Shown: one piece after another, positions 1-12,870 of the stretch | How the letters are laid out: the number at the start of each line of letters is the position of its first letter | Numbering within the stretch: the first letter of the stretch is position 1 | The notes under the pieces: generated by a model | The model's database searches: none | Told to the model about the DNA's origin: nothing | What the model saw: only the letters and a program-made list of their open reading frames with translations | Source of the DNA: Xylaria sp. FL1777 | Lineage: Eukaryota > Ascomycota > Sordariomycetes > Xylariales > Xylariaceae | Reading direction: 5' to 3' | Length of the DNA stretch: 64,000 bases | NCBI GenBank assembly: GCA_022578965.1 | Contig: MU400527.1 | Location: 62,001-126,000, forward strand | Program-made: the position numbers and the translations under genes

Positions 1-907
1 GAGCTCATGGAAAGGAATGCCGTTCTGCATTCTCCTACTAGGATTGAGGAGCTTGTGAAGATATTTATTCACGCTACTAAGGTAAGTGGGACATAGGATC
101 TTTACTCAGACTGTCCAACGGGCTAATACAATCGTAGATGGAGATTGGATTTTGGGAGATGTTTCCGTCTGCTTGACGGGTTTGGTGGGCAAAAGTTGGA
201 GATATATTCAATCTTATATACTAGGTACAGCGCTGAAGAAAGGAAAGAGGAAGCATAGAAGTACGAAGCCTAGGAATATGTTTAGGACGTAAATTACATA
301 CTGACCTTAAGGGCTTTGATCTATGTTAGCAACTGTCAGGCTTTGCCATTGTGTGAATGTATTGTTGTTTTCATTAACCTACAAGCATTACCTACTTAAG
401 TTATGATAAGCTTATCGGCCTATCGATACCTGACATTGTGAGTAGATTTTCGTGCACGGACCATGTACCAACTTTTCTTTTGTTGCTAGGTCGGTAGCCG
501 CCAGGTAAGGGACCTACAACCGGTTTTGTTGGGTCGAGACCGTGCTATAATGTGGGGCGCGCCTACCTAGTGCCAAAAAAAATTGACGGGTAGTGAATTT
601 TCTTTGCCTCCGTCAATACAATACAATTTGAGTTGTGGAAGAGACATTCCCATCTCTTCTCCCTGAATCAACAACACCCCCCTTCTTGCCATCTTTCCAT
701 CCAGAACCACATCGCCTCTCCATCTCCCGCTCATTTTTGCAGGTCGCGCTCCTGTATCCGTTCTTCACAGGCCAGAAAGGCCTTTTTTTTCATCGCCTCT
801 CTGCTCAATCCTCCCGTTTGCGTCCGCTACTTCGTTGGACCTGCGTGCATATCTGCCTCGCTGCCGACTTGCAACAACACCAACAACCTACAACCATCAA
901 CAGCACC
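1..907. other. Left edge and upstream region of DBP2; possible exon end
   Basis: No complete gene is visible. Frame +1 is open from base 1 to a lysine codon ending at 81, directly followed by a GTAAGT donor at 82, so the window may begin inside the last part of an exon of a neighbouring gene. I could not find a matching acceptor or recognise the 27 residues. From about 600 the sequence becomes pyrimidine-rich (CT tracts, many short CA/TC runs), as expected for the 5' leader of the helicase that starts at 908. Confidence 0.3.
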
Positions 908-3395
<2,488 letters not shown>

Positions 3396-4459
3396 TCGAA
3401 TTTCCTACAGGTGCCTACAAGATCCCAAATATCCAGTACCCCATGGTAATGCTTGTGGAATCGTTGAGGTCATCTTCTTAATTCCCAAAAGCACAAACGG
3501 CGTTATCTAGAGGGTTCGGCTGATTAGACATGGTAATATCGGCTTTCTTCAAGTTGTGCATCTCTTCACTGAGATCTGCACGTCTCATTGTTCCTTTAAT
3601 TTCGTTGAGAGACATGATAAATTTCCTTATGTCTCTAAGAAGGGCAACGCTACCTTAGCTTGAGAAGAGGCACAGCATTTGTTGTATTGTTCAGGGTCTC
3701 TCATGAGAAAAGAATCTGTGGCCGTGCCTGTTAAAATGCAGGATATTGGCTGTGGAATTTACTGACCCGATTCTAGATTGGAACTGCTAGGCTACATATT
3801 GACTTCCAAAAGTCCCCTGTGTTCATGTAGATTCACTCGGCCCAATTGCACTCACTAGGAGGCAAATCGGACAGCCTAGGTAGCATAAGAACGTTTTCTA
3901 ATACTATTCCTACACTCGGTGATACTAGCTTTGGTCGTAGTGATGAATATTTCACGTGTTGGCCAGTGGCCCACTTAGCAAGATATTAAACACCAATATC
4001 ATTGCAACGGCATATGATATTCGGTCTCATTTCCCACCTTTGCCGAATCTTGGCTACATGAGGGCCATCTAGGTGGGTAGGGTTAATCAAGATTGCCGTT
4101 CTGAATAGGCACACAATATATCCGGCCCAAGTCCCATTTACCCGGTTCTCGCAACTCACATTCCGTTCGGATTCTCTTTCCACCCTGGCGTCATATGCTA
4201 GCATGACACCTTTTGGTTCTTGATGATGGCTTGCTTATTGCTTGTTGCCTTTGCTTCCGGAGTCTGGGGTTTATAATTCTGTCGTAAGGATGGCAATAAG
4301 TATATCGTAGTTCGTGTGAACCAATCTTTTTGCGAACTTTTTTCTCTTCTGTCATATCTTAGAAAAGACCGTCGTCAACATAAAAACTTCTCCTGGTAGA
4401 AGAGGCCGATAAAACTAAGCTTTTACGTTTAGTCGCTATTTATCAAATCGGTATTGACC
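3396..4459. other. Intergenic: DBP2 3' region and AA9 promoter
   Basis: About 1.06 kb between two genes on the same strand. No open frame that looks coding was found. The first few hundred bases are likely the helicase 3' UTR. The stretch just before 4460 is AT-rich and probably contains the LPMO promoter; no specific site was recognised. Confidence 0.4.
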
Positions 4460-5884
4460 ATGAAGGCCACGGGAGTCCTTGCCTTTTTTGTTGGCGCTAT
4501 CCAGGCCGCTCCGCATTGTATGTATACCTATATATCATTAGATTTTTGCTATTCGTCTTTGCACTGGGGTTGTTGATCTACGTCATCTTTCTCTATATTT
4601 CAAGCGTCTATAAGTTGTTTAGTAGCTCTTGGAGCTCTTGTATTCTCTTCATGTATATCTAGGAGGCTATATTGTGTCCTGTTGTTATTCGCCGTATTAG
4701 TAAACTAATCTGTTCAGACACCTTTCCCAACCTCGTCGGAACGTCGTCCTGGTCGTCGGTGCGCCAGGTTAGTATTTCAGATCCATTTATCACCGTTCTC
4801 AGTATTCCGAGAGAGAGGGAGAGAGAGAGAGAGGGAGAGAGAGAGAGGGAGAGAGGGAGAGGGAGAGAGAGAGAGGGAGAGAGAGAGAGGGAGAGAGAGA
4901 GATAATGAACTTGGTTGATTAAGAGGAGCGTTGCTACTTATGTTGCTTCAATATCTCCAGTATTAACACCATATCTCCAAATAGACGGCCAACTTCCAGA
5001 GCAATGGGCCGGTGACGGACGTGACAAGCGACGCGATCCGATGCTACCAACGGGCCGCCGGCGGTGCGCCCGACATCACGAAGGTCAACGCGGGCGGTCA
5101 GATCACCTGGCAAGTGGCACCGAGCATCTACCATCCGGGGGCATTATCCGCGTACATGGCGAAAGTCCCTAGCGGCCAGACCGCTGCGACGTGGGATGGC
5201 TCAGGCGCTGTCTGGTTCAAGGTCTTCCAGGATATGCCGACTGCCAGTAGTGGGCAGTATAACTGGCCATCGAATGGTGAGTGTTCCTATTTGGTTCTAA
5301 CTGATAATCCCACCATTTGTTACGAGCACAAAAGATAAAGAGGGAAGAGCGATTGGGCATTTTACCACATGTACTGACTTTCGTCGTCAAATACAGGAAA
5401 ATCACAGGTTGCCTTCACTATTCCCCAGTGCCTGGCTAGTGGCGATGTAAGTAATTCCTGAGATCGTATCTATTTTGTGCTGTTCTAGCTATCTTGAGTA
5501 TCGCGACAAATTTTTGGGTTGGAAGCTCGACATGACAGTTACTGACCCTGTGTGTTGTAGTACCTGTTCCGCGTCGAGCATGTTGCTCTTCACAGGTTAG
5601 TCCAGGTCTTTTGCACTTGTTGCTCCTATACCAAGTTATTTCCCCCCTCCTTAGAAATAGCTGACATTCTTTTCAAACGCAGTGCGAGCTCTGCAAATGG
5701 CGCCCAGTTTTACATCTCGTGTGCCCAGATCACGGTCTCTGGTGGCTCGGGTTCAAAGACACCGTCAAACCTCGTCTCCTTCCCAGGTGCCTACAAGAGT
5801 ACCGACCCTGGTCTCCTCATTAATATCTACAACAATGGTGGCAAGACCTACCAGCCTGCCGGCCCGTCTGTTTTCACTTGCTGA
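4460..5884 (+). CDS. AA9 lytic polysaccharide monooxygenase (former GH61), secreted
   Basis: Six exons: 4460-4517, 4718-4767, 4985-5276, 5397-5446, 5561-5595, 5683-5884, giving 228 aa with all phases matching. Residues 1-18 form a signal peptide (MKATGVLAFFVGAIQAAP) and residue 19 is His, the N-terminal copper ligand once the signal is removed; it is followed by YTFPNL as in many AA9 enzymes. The second copper His is His86 (SIYHPGALSAYMAK) and the axial Gln/Tyr pair is Q170/Y172 in GAQFYISCAQ. Cysteines at 56 and in TIPQC and the terminal TC fit family disulfides. There is no CBM1 linker or cellulose-binding module. Known role: copper-dependent oxidative cleavage of cellulose or hemicellulose outside the cell. 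Intron 2 carries a (GA)n microsatellite. Regioselectivity cannot be read from the sequence. Confidence 0.95.
4809..4902 (+). repeat. (GA)n / GAGGGA microsatellite inside AA9 intron 2
   Basis: About 94 bases of almost pure purine GA repeats interrupted by GGGA units. It lies wholly inside the 217-nt intron 4768-4984 of the LPMO gene. Such a tract is prone to length change, and a long polypurine run in the middle of an intron could affect splicing efficiency. Confidence 0.95.
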
Positions 5885-6462
5885 GGATAAGTGGGTGGAG
5901 GCTGTTTGTGAGGAGGATGAAGGACGAAGAGTGTCTACCAGGAGAATGGTTTTGCTCGCCAAGATTAAACCTCGTTATGATCAGGTAGTCGAGGGATCGA
6001 CTATTGTGTTCTCAATGTAAAACGCTCCAAGTAAATTCCTGCAGCATATCAAACTTCCCCAAATTGGTCGTCCGAGTCCGTGCGCGATGTTAGGGTACCT
6101 TTGGACTCCCGTTGACCAATGTAGACCCAATGTGACGCTCGATGTTGACGACATCTTGTCCACCTGACACGAAACAGAGAATGCCTCCTTAAATTTCCTC
6201 TCGATTCTAGATTCGAGTCGACATGACTGGGAATGCATACTACTTAATATAGATAGACCACACCTGCCAGCCTTATATTACACCGATATACAGGTAACGC
6301 CTCAGGTCGTACAACATGCCCCACAACTCAGCACTATTATCTATGGGTTGTATCAAAATGCAAAGACACCTCGGGGAGGCCTCGATAATACGCGGTGAGA
6401 GGGGGGAAATCCAGAATACAATCATAGGGGGACAACCAAAAAGACTGGAGGTCATTCATGAC
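5885..6462. other. Intergenic between AA9 and tRNA-Asp
   Basis: Nothing coding seen. The open frame that continues over the end of the LPMO (5682-6020) is an overlapping shadow of the last exon. The right part is the downstream flank of the tRNA on the opposite strand. Confidence 0.4.
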
Positions 6463-6606
6463 TCTCGATCGGGGAATCGAACCCCGGCCACCTGCGGCTT
6501 GCTCTTTAGAATCGCTTTACTACTACTAATAATATCCACCATCGTGAAGTTCGTAATCATCTAATGTAATGACAAGCAGGTATCCTGACCACTAGACCAA
6601 TCGAGA
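6463..6606 (-). tRNA. tRNA-Asp(GUC) with a 73-nt intron
   Basis: Read on the minus strand from 6606. The 7-bp acceptor stem TCTCGAT/ATCGAGA (6600-6606 with 6463-6469) is perfect. A D-arm GTCTAGTGGTCAGGATA follows, then an anticodon stem CCTGC (6576-6580) pairing with GCAGG (6491-6495). The loop is TTGTCA plus C, giving anticodon GTC. The T-arm is CGGGG-TTCGATT-CCCCG. The intron occupies 6497-6569, one base 3' of the anticodon, the canonical position (37/38). The base after the acceptor is G, the G73 discriminator used by Asp tRNAs, and the G10-U25 pair also fits yeast Asp identity. Mature length is 71 nt before CCA. A 73-nt intron is long for a fungal tRNA. Confidence 0.88.
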
Positions 6607-6629
6607 TGTACAGGCCAATTGAAAATTCA

Positions 6630-6805
6630 CGTGAATCAAGGTCCCGTTATTATTGTTGAGGCATCCGGATTTTACCATGCCCTATACGTACCACTAGACC
6701 GGTCAAGAATAGACCGGTCGAGAACAGATCTGTTGTGGTGTGGGAGATCGAACCTATGGGTCGAAGGTGAACCAATAGACCAACCGAAATATACGATGGA
6801 TAGAA
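6630..6805 (-). pseudogene. Decayed tRNA-Asp-like pieces
   Basis: Downstream of the tRNA on the plus strand, two or three stretches resemble its parts: ACCACTAGACCGGTC near 6689-6703 and ACCAATAGACCAACCGA near 6771-6787 resemble its D-arm/acceptor region, and GGGAGATCGAACCTATG near 6743-6759 resembles its T-arm. Stems are broken, so none looks functional. Either tandem tRNA duplication followed by mutation, or chance similarity over short words; I favour the former weakly. Confidence 0.35.
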
Positions 6806-9800
6806 CTACGGCCATCGTGCTATGACTAAGAGTTCGCTAGGCTAGTTGCCGAGTCATGACGCAGCTTTCACGAGTGGGAGAGTGGAGTATAGAAGGAGGG
6901 TGTAGAAGGAGAAGTCATTTATCTTGCCCATCTCAATTTCCTTTGTACTTTGGGAACGTTGCAACCGCAGAAATCGAAAGTCAAGAGTGTATTCATCGAA
7001 CGATTGTGACATGCCGCAACTTATTGGGCGAGGCTGTTGTGTCTTCTAATAGATGCTGTGCATGCTCCTATCGACTGTTCTAGACTAGTAAGACGTTGAA
7101 TTCCCTCTTAGTCTTAGCCTACACGAAGTTCCCAAAGCCAACAGATTATCGTGACATGTGGCTTCTGGCCCTACAAAGGATGGATAGATGGAGTTACTGG
7201 AGGACGGTGAACATAACAAACCTGTCGACATTCGAGTGTAGGTATGCGTACTCAGTAGGTATGCGGCATGGCCTGCAGATTTTGTGGCCATATGACCCCC
7301 AACACATCGGTCCGTTGCGATACGGATTTAATCAAATTACCGTTGTATTTGTAAGCTAAACCTATTATCTTGCCGCTCAATCAAGCTCCTGATGGGTTGA
7401 GAGGGAAAGATACATGGTGATCGAATGTGAGGCTGGACCAGTGAGTTAATCTCCACACCGCATCTTTCAACAATCAAAGTCCAGTGAACAATCACGTCCG
7501 CGGAAGCGGGAACTTATCGTTTACCGTGCCGTAATTACTACTCATGCAAATAGAGATGCTTCGACACCATCTTGGGTTCTCGAGCGTTGCCATTCATATC
7601 CTTTTGAGCGACTGTTAGGACACCAGCCCTAGAGGATTACAAATATCCGCCTTAATTTAATTTCGAAGGATGCTGGTGAGCGTAATGCGACCAGGGGAGA
7701 AATGATGACGCGGGGAAGATGTACAGTTCACAACCTGTGACAGTGTGACGCCCTTGATCAGCTCTTGTTCCTCCACTTGGAAGGTGTCTGGGGTTACAAA
7801 CAGTTATCCAGGTTACAAACAGTACAGCATATCAAGCGTCGCAGTCCAACCAATCTACTTCCAATATTTCGGTACTTTCCAATCCTATTCAACGTCATGA
7901 ATACCTAGACGGAAAATGATAAAAAATCAAAAAATAATAAAAAGTGGTATGCTATATATAGATATGTATGGATCTTGCTACAATTGCATGCCACGAGTGT
8001 TAGTGTACTACTAAATGATCAAGTTTGGTGCAAGTACCATCCATAACTAAACGCCTCGAAACTCTATCGAACTGTGAGACATTGAGACATAGACACCAAA
8101 CTGAATACTCGCATCAATGTAATCAGTTATTAGCCAGCCGTAAGTGACACGTCGAAAAGGTAGCTTCCGACATAGCCACTGTTTTCGAATGTCATGTCTC
8201 TTTCATCGTTCGTATAATCCAAGTCACGAGTTGTTCGGGGACTGTGGCGGAAGTAAGGGAGAGTCGGTCGTAGAACTTGTTTTTTTTTTCTCACCGCGAG
8301 GCACAGCGTTTGTCAGCTCCAGAATCAGCCGCATGGCTTCTTCTCACCGAAGAAATTATCGTGATCCTCGCGTCTCTGTTGCAATTCCTCAATATATATT
8401 CATTCAATGTTTATTTATATAGTGAATTGGAAATGTCTCGCCTGCTTCATTGCTTTTCAATGCCATGTTGGTAGCCTAGGCACACAATATTTATGTTGCA
8501 AAGCACGGTGGCTTGGATGACCAAGAAAATCACCCGTTTTCCAGCGCCTCTCAGCAGCAAGCCACCTATATTAACACATATTATTCGGCCGAGCGGTCGA
8601 ATCCCCGATCAGGACTGAGAAATAACGACAGGGCGGTATGCAAGCCACTGTGCTTTACATTCGGTCTGTGGTTGGTTCATATTCCTCGGTTATTCATAGA
8701 AGAGAGAGACATGACACAAAATTTTCTTTCTCTCTGTGGCAGAGGTTGTTCATACGGACCGCTCTATAGAGCAGAAGTTAGTTAGTACTGGCTGGGGGGC
8801 GAGTTACGCAGATGAGACACAAAGCTGATAACAGCCGTAGTAGTCATAATAGAGGCTTGTTACCAAGAGAAGTTCTCTGTGAAACCTGTCTTATCACTAA
8901 TTACTACCGTAGCAACTCCGTCGATTCGATGATGTGTAACGGGATCTAGCAGATTAGTGACAGGCGACCGCTCACTACCCGAAGCAAAGGGTGCGCCAAT
9001 GGCTGTCAGATCGCTCTGGTTCCTACCTTAGACTGATCTCCTGCAAAGTGCTGTACACAAGGACTACCTCAGCAGTCACCGCCAAGGTGCTCTAGGTACA
9101 CTACTACACTGTCTTAGTACCATGCACTTTTGGCGTCACGGTAGCCCATCCGAAAGTGCACTAGGAACCACAGACTACACCCATCACGTTGTTGCTAAAC
9201 CCCCAATGCCTGTGTTTCTGCTCTTACTCAACTAACTACCTGTGCTCTACGCAGTATAATCCGACCCACATGTCTGACGCATTGATGATCGAAAGTAGAA
9301 CAACCTGCATCGTTCGGAGAGGAGAGAATTCCGGCGGATTGAGGAATGCTACCTCATCGAGGTCAAGTCCCATCCATGTCCGATTAGATGTCATCGTGAT
9401 GCTGGCTGGGATCAGGGGTGTCGAAGTTCCGTAGGGATTAGGAGGAACGAGGTAAAGACGAAGTAGATACGAAGGTAGTCAAGACAAAAAAAAAAGAGAC
9501 TGCCCTCCCTTTCCCCTTCTCTTCCCTTCCCTCCCGGTTGGGCCTGTGACCATCGTGGGTCCCCCGTCTTCGCTCGCTACTACCACCTAAATAGAGAGAT
9601 ATAGAGCGAAAATCAAACGCAATACTGCCGAAACGCGCGACCCCGAGCGAAGGCAACATCTCATTTCCCCCTTTAGTGCGAACCATCTACGACTTTGGTT
9701 TCTCGGATAAGACTGGGAGACACAGTACAGTACGATCCTTTCCCCGGGGGAGAAAATCTTTAGGAAGAAAAAAAATAATAATACCCCCACCCCACTGCAT

Positions 9801-10000
9801 AGCGTACTGTATTCGAGGGCTTTCGGGGAAATTGCCCAATGCTATTCTCTCCTCCACGAGATTTTTGACTCCTGCCACCACAGAGAGCAGGCAACTCCTC
9901 CTACAAGGGAGAGAGAGTCATTTGACCCGTGAACACACTCACGTTTTACCGTTGACGTCAATGGCAGGAGGGCGGGAGCTGCGGTAGCTGAAATAGGTAT
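6806..10000. other. Gene-free intergenic DNA
   Basis: Open frames here are short, share no recognisable motif and look random on both strands. Base composition changes between AT-rich patches (about 7900-7960) and mixed sequence. No RNA gene or element was recognised. Confidence 0.4.
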
Positions 10001-12361
10001 GCCACTTTTATTTTATTTTTTTGTTCCTTAATGTCTTAATGGATTCACCGCTCTTGTGAGGATTGGCAAGAGTTGAACCGGGAAAGAAAGAGAGAGAGAG
10101 AGAAAAAACTACATAGAAAAAATAGTCGATAGATACGGCATACTGTATTCGCTCAGACACATATACACGCGCGGCATACATCAAATGGCGTTATATCTGA
10201 AGATTGAATGGCTGGGCGCACCTACTTGTTATGGCGTGGAGGAGAGAGGGCAACTGAGAGGAAAAGGGATAGTGTTGTTGTGCATTGATCGCCACTGCAG
10301 CTTGGCGGCAGGGGTCCTTTGTATACCGTACTAGATCCAGACAAGTGGGTGATGTTCCCAGGGATCTCAGAGATACGGATGGAGAGATAGGATCACATTT
10401 GCCCAAGGAAGCGGTTAGGGCGTAGGCGATTGCGATGGTTTTTCTGGTGGTAGTGTAGGACAAGGTATACATAGCCGTATGTATCCCTCGCAGATGGGGT
10501 GGCAGATGCGATTTGCTGGTTCGTTCCGGGGTCGAGCACGGGTAATAGTACCACGGTCTTGGTCTGGCTGTCCTCCTTGTTATTTGTGACGCCGCGCCAG
10601 GATAAAGTTGCCCCTTCGAGCTGTATATTACTATGATGTGAGCGCGACAGTGGCCAGCTGAAGATGCCCAGCAAGTCATGCGTAATCTGTCGACTTGTCG
10701 GTTTTTGTTCCACGACAAAGTTCCTAACGTCACACTTCAAATGACTGACTCCCTTTGATCATGATGATTGCATGTACGGTGATTTGATACACCCCTTGAG
10801 CCCTCCGCAGGACTTACATACATGCACATCAGTAGGAATGGAGAATGGAACGCAAAATTATGGGGGTTCGCCCATCTTATGATTCGGTCAATATTGGAGG
10901 CCTTGGCTGCTGTACTGCACCTGGAGGAGACATGACTCGATGTTATGGTTCCAGCATGGGTTTTTATGGAGGTTGTACATACAGACTTTCTACACTGGGA
11001 ACACGCCGAATCAGTCAAGGTTGCATGTTAGTGGGTCTACGTCGCATGCAATGCAAGGCCAACGATGAGATGAGCACCTTTTTTTCCTCCGAGAGTGCCT
11101 TCTCGACGAATCGAGGTGCGACGACCTATACCCCAGGGCAGGGTGTAGTGTACCGGTCGGTATACACGCTCGATAATTCATATCAGAGAAAATAATGACA
11201 CTTGGGGTCTCTCGGCGAAGGTTACCACATCCATTGGTACCGGTGTGCGTTCGAATTGCGAGTGTTGATCTCGAGACCCCGTAGATCTCGCAAACATTGG
11301 CTTACAGCTTTTGTGACGTGAGATCGAAGAAACAGGGATCATTTGGTCGACGAAAACGGCCATGATTATTCTCCGGAGATCAGATGTCTCAAAGCTGCAG
11401 TCCCCTAGTGAAAGATATGCATGTGTAGGAGGCAAGGAAGACAGAGAGGTACATGATTCAAGAGTACAGCACAGTATAGTTACTCTGTGCTCGTATGCCT
11501 CATTGCTTCATGCAGATAGTCATCTTCGTTTTGATATCCTCACGAATGTGAAGCACCACGTCCTCAACATCATCTGTACAACATAGATACCTGGCTCGTC
11601 TCATACGACTCCACGATCCGTGAGACACTGACAGCTAACGGCTTACAATACTAATACTATCCTTGGATTCGTGGTCACGATATTGAAAGACAAGATCTTG
11701 ACACGTTCAACGGCGGCGCGCCTTTGGTCCCCTCTCTCATATTGGAAGGCACTGCAAATGTAGGCACACATCTGAGCACAAACCCCGGCCGGGTTGCGCT
11801 TTTCAGACGACGCCCTTGGTAATTTTTTTAATTTTTGTTGCTGTGATGCCAGGTGACTAGCATGTGACCACTTGACGGTCGTGTAAGCCTGTCGTAGCGC
11901 CGCATGTCTACTACGTATTGAGGGGAGGGAGCTCACAAACCGAGCAATCATATCCCATTCCCGCCAGTCCTTTCACGGTCGTCCCCCATGCCGATAGGAT
12001 GTCGCTTATCGTGATATATTGGGCATGTATGCCGACGAGCAACCGAGCCAGCACAGCAGTGAAAGACCTACCTACCACGACGGGAACTCACTCACGTCTT
12101 ATAAGGCGGTCTGTCTCAGCAGCTTTTTTGATGCATGGTGGCCACGATCGCATGATCTCGCAAGACATGCGGGACGGCAGCCGAATGAGAGACAGAAGGC
12201 CAGGAGGGCATTGGTAAGAGAGATGTGAATTGTCGTATTCGCCCCTAGCAAATGATTTCATGGCGGTGTGCGGGAAGGTGGGGATGCTGTCGAGAGGGGA
12301 CCAAATGCTACGGGCGGGCGGAACGACGTGGTGGTGGAGAGGGAGAGGAGTGAATAGGGAT

Positions 12362-12407
12362 GAGGAGGAGGAGGAGGAGGAGGTGGTAGTAGTGGTAGTG
12401 GTGGAGG
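12362..12407 (+). repeat. GGA/GGT trinucleotide tract
   Basis: Consecutive GAG/GGA triplets followed by GGT/AGT triplets over about 46 bases. It falls in an open frame as poly-Glu then poly-Val, but that frame has no other coding character, so it is read as a simple repeat. Confidence 0.85.
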
Positions 12408-12607
12408 ATGGCGAAGAGTGGCCGTTACATCACATTGTGATATGTTGTTGGCGTGGCGGTCAATGACACTATTCTAATCATTGTAAAATGGACAACTACC
12501 CGATAATTACATGGTGAGCGCTTTTAGCAGTAGAGTGATGTAGTAGGTAGTCGGACGACATTATCGTCAATGATGTGTAGCATTTACACCACTGGCTCTT
12601 GTCTGGC

Positions 12608-12628
12608 AATAATAATAATAATAATAAC
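12608..12628 (+). repeat. (AAT)n microsatellite
   Basis: Seven AAT-type triplets in a row, followed by a generally AT-rich stretch to about 12760. Confidence 0.85.
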
Positions 12629-12785
12629 AACACTGAAAGAATAAGAATAAAAAGTTATTTTTATAGAAATAATTATATATTAATGTGTGACCATATGTGT
12701 ACACCGGTAGGTTATCAAGGAAACAATTAATAATAACAAACAAAGTAGCATACCTCTACGTTAGGTAGTTAATGGCTTGATTGAT

Positions 12786-12813
12786 AGTTCGTTCGTTCGT
12801 TCGTCTGTTCGTT
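12786..12813 (+). repeat. (GTTC)n tetranucleotide repeat
   Basis: About seven GTTC/GTCT units in a row in intergenic DNA. Confidence 0.85.
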
Positions 12814-12870
12814 AGTTATTGACTAGCTCGTCCAGTAGTAATAAGTAATAATAGTAGTTACTCGAACCGG

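Larger units (their letters stand above)
10001..12870. other. Gene-free intergenic DNA with simple repeats
   Basis: No supported gene. The 180-aa frame at 10191-10733 (-) has no family likeness. Short GA runs (10086-10104), a GGA/GTG tract (12362-12407), an AAT tract (12608-12628) and a GTTC tract (12786-12813) occur. This is part of the very long upstream flank of the con7-type gene. Confidence 0.4.

Noticed and set aside
401..427. HindIII/ClaI-like words (GATAAGCTTATC, TATCGATACC) resembling vector polylinker
   Set aside because: Order and spacing do not match a known polylinker; short restriction-site words are common by chance.
10191..10733. 180-codon minus-strand frame
   Set aside because: No domain, no good start context, overlaps a second shadow frame; nothing supports coding.
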